Positions 62,938-64,000 of a DNA stretch of 64,000 bases are shown piece by piece. The stretch is from contig NZ_RRYI01000001.1 of NCBI RefSeq assembly GCF_003931565.1, forward strand, positions 124,001-188,000, written 5' to 3'. The notes under the pieces are model-generated. The model was given only the letters and a program-made list of their open reading frames with translations. It searched no databases and had not been told where the DNA came from. Both the position numbers and the translations under genes were made by a program. Source of the DNA: Caulobacter sp. 602-1 (GTDB lineage Bacteria; Pseudomonadota; Alphaproteobacteria; Caulobacterales; Caulobacteraceae). Position 1 is the first letter of the stretch; each line of letters opens with the position of its first letter.

Positions 62938-64000
62938 ATGAACGGCGCGGACGCCCTGATCACCACCCTGGCCGACAACGGGGTGACCGCCTGCTTCGCC
63001 AATCCGGGCACCAGCGAGATGCAGTTCGTCTCGGCCCTGGACCGCGAGCCGCGCATGCGCAGCGTGCTGTGCCTGTTCGAGGGCGTGGCGACCGGGGCCG
63101 CCGACGGCTACGGCCGCATGGCCGGCAAGCCCGCCTGCACCCTGCTGCACCTGGGGCCGGGCTACGCCAATGGCGCGGCCAACCTGCACAACGCCCGCAG
63201 GGCGTACACCCCGGTGGTCAACGTCATCGGCGACCACGCCACCTATCACCGTGGCTTCGACGCGCCGCTGAACAGCGACATCGCCGCCCTGGCCGCGCCC
63301 AACTCGCTCTGGGTCAGGTCGGCCGAGACAGCCGACAGCGTCGGCCCCCTGACCGCCGAGGCCATCGTCGCCAGCTACGGGACGCCCGGCGGGAACGCCT
63401 GCCTGATCCTGCCCGCCGACGCCGCCTGGAACGAAGCGACGGTGAAGGGGCCGGTCGTCACGCCGCCGGCCTTCGCCGATCCCGACGCGGTGGCGATCGA
63501 CACGGTCGCCAAGGCGTTGGGCTTCGCCAGTAAGCCGGTGCTGCTGCTGGGCTCGGGCGCCTGCGGCGAGGTCGCCCTGGCGGCGGCCGGGCGGCTGGCG
63601 GCGCACGGTGTCCGCGTCCTGACCGACACCTTCACCGCCCGTCAGGCCCGTGGCGAGGGACGCTTCCGTCCCGACAAGCTGCCCTATTTCGGCGAGCAGG
63701 CCCTGAAGGACCTGGACGGCGTCGATCTGATGATCCTGGTCTCGACCCAGCGTCCCGTGGCCTTCTTCGCCTATCCGGACCGACCCAGCGTGCTGGTCCC
63801 CGAGGGCTGCTCGGTCGAGACCCTGTGCGGCCGCGAGGTCGACGCGGCGGCGGCCCTGAACGCCCTGGCCGACGCGGTCGGCGCGCCGGCGACGGGGGCG
63901 GTGGAGACCTATGCCGCGCCCGACGCGCCCGCTGGACGATTCGACGCCTGGGCCATCGGCGCATCGATCGCGCGGCGCATGCCGGCCGACACGGTGATCT
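62938..64000 (+). CDS. Thiamine-diphosphate enzyme, acetolactate-synthase-like, 5' part
   Basis: An incomplete gene of 354 codons running off the window, ATG at 62938 with GCGGAGGAACGC upstream. It encodes NGADALITTLADNGVTACFANPGTSEMQFVSALD, then LCLFEGVATGAADGYGRMAGKPACTLLHLGPGYANG, which is the TPP enzyme N-terminal domain with the conserved FEG glutamate, then the central domain (VLLLGSGACGEVALAAAGRLAAHGVRVL). Such proteins include acetolactate synthase large subunits and benzoylformate decarboxylase-like enzymes. The C-terminal TPP domain is outside the window, so the reaction cannot be fixed. Confidence 0.88.
   Translation, partial: MNGADALITTLADNGVTACFANPGTSEMQFVSALDREPRMRSVLCLFEGVATGAADGYGRMAGKPACTLLHLGPGYANGAANLHNARRAYTPVVNVIGDHATYHRGFDAPLNSDIAALAAPNSLWVRSAETADSVGPLTAEAIVASYGTPGGNACLILPADAAWNEATVKGPVVTPPAFADPDAVAIDTVAKALGFASKPVLLLGSGACGEVALAAAGRLAAHGVRVLTDTFTARQARGEGRFRPDKLPYFGEQALKDLDGVDLMILVSTQRPVAFFAYPDRPSVLVPEGCSVETLCGREVDAAAALNALADAVGAPATGAVETYAAPDAPAGRFDAWAIGASIARRMPADTVI

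Overview
The window is a high-GC, gene-dense chromosomal segment from an alphaproteobacterium, almost certainly Caulobacter or a very close relative. The clearest marker is a 358-residue CcrM GANTC methyltransferase, preceded by a CtrA-type box (TTAA-N7-CTAAC) and two leader GANTC sites. Supporting signs are the mutY/dciA/dsbA/smc neighbourhood, the split F0 b/b' ATP synthase operon, the ispH-thrB-rnhA operon and TTGACG-type promoters. There is no rRNA, tRNA, CRISPR array, insertion sequence or prophage in view. Most long open frames opposite the genes are GC-rich shadows.

Layout. 1-9.4 kb: acyl-CoA dehydrogenase, a YceI protein beside a cytochrome b561-YceI fusion, the tRNA t6A enzyme Sua5, a D-2-hydroxyacid dehydrogenase-type flavoenzyme, a proline-rich lipoprotein, and a small winged-helix regulator/membrane protein pair facing a DUF1801 gene across a cluster of matching palindromes. 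9.4-16.4 kb: YaaA, BdhA with a patatin-like phospholipase, NUDIX, M50 protease, SDR, nitronate monooxygenase (ribosome site in a hairpin) and a Crp/Fnr regulator. 16.5-24.5 kb: small envelope proteins, an SPFH/NfeD pair, a YadG/YadH-like ABC exporter, a resolvase-like domain without its catalytic serine, a QorB-like reductase divergent from an HxlR regulator, and a GlxA/FtrA-type regulator divergent from a rhodanese.

24.5-37 kb is core metabolism: ispH-thrB-rnhA, argS, a large secreted zinc metalloprotease, and a tandem glycine riboswitch followed by gcvT-gcvH-gcvPA-gcvPB (glycine cleavage). 37-41.8 kb: two paralogous PGPGW-like membrane proteins, a low-GC orphan gene, the atpI-B-E-F'-F operon (F0 sector) on the minus strand, and DUF6481. 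41.8-51 kb: a TSUP transporter, then the chromosome-biology block smc, two DsbA-like thioredoxin-fold proteins, dciA, mutY, ccrM and rnhB.

51-64 kb: an O-acyltransferase translationally coupled to a GH16 glycosidase, tag, a repeat protein, ygfZ, a family 9 glycosyltransferase, a dihydroorotase-family enzyme, an ECF42-type sigma factor with its DGPF/YCII partner and a matching promoter, feruloyl-CoA synthase, a YhhN membrane protein, and the start of a thiamine-diphosphate enzyme cut by the window end.

No large undescribed system is evident. The best leads are small regulatory modules: the ACTTTCC-N5-GGAAAGT operator cluster, the hairpin over the nitronate monooxygenase ribosome site, the ECF42/DGPF promoter, the degenerate resolvase, and GGAGCG-ended palindromes in the atp operon and ahead of smc.
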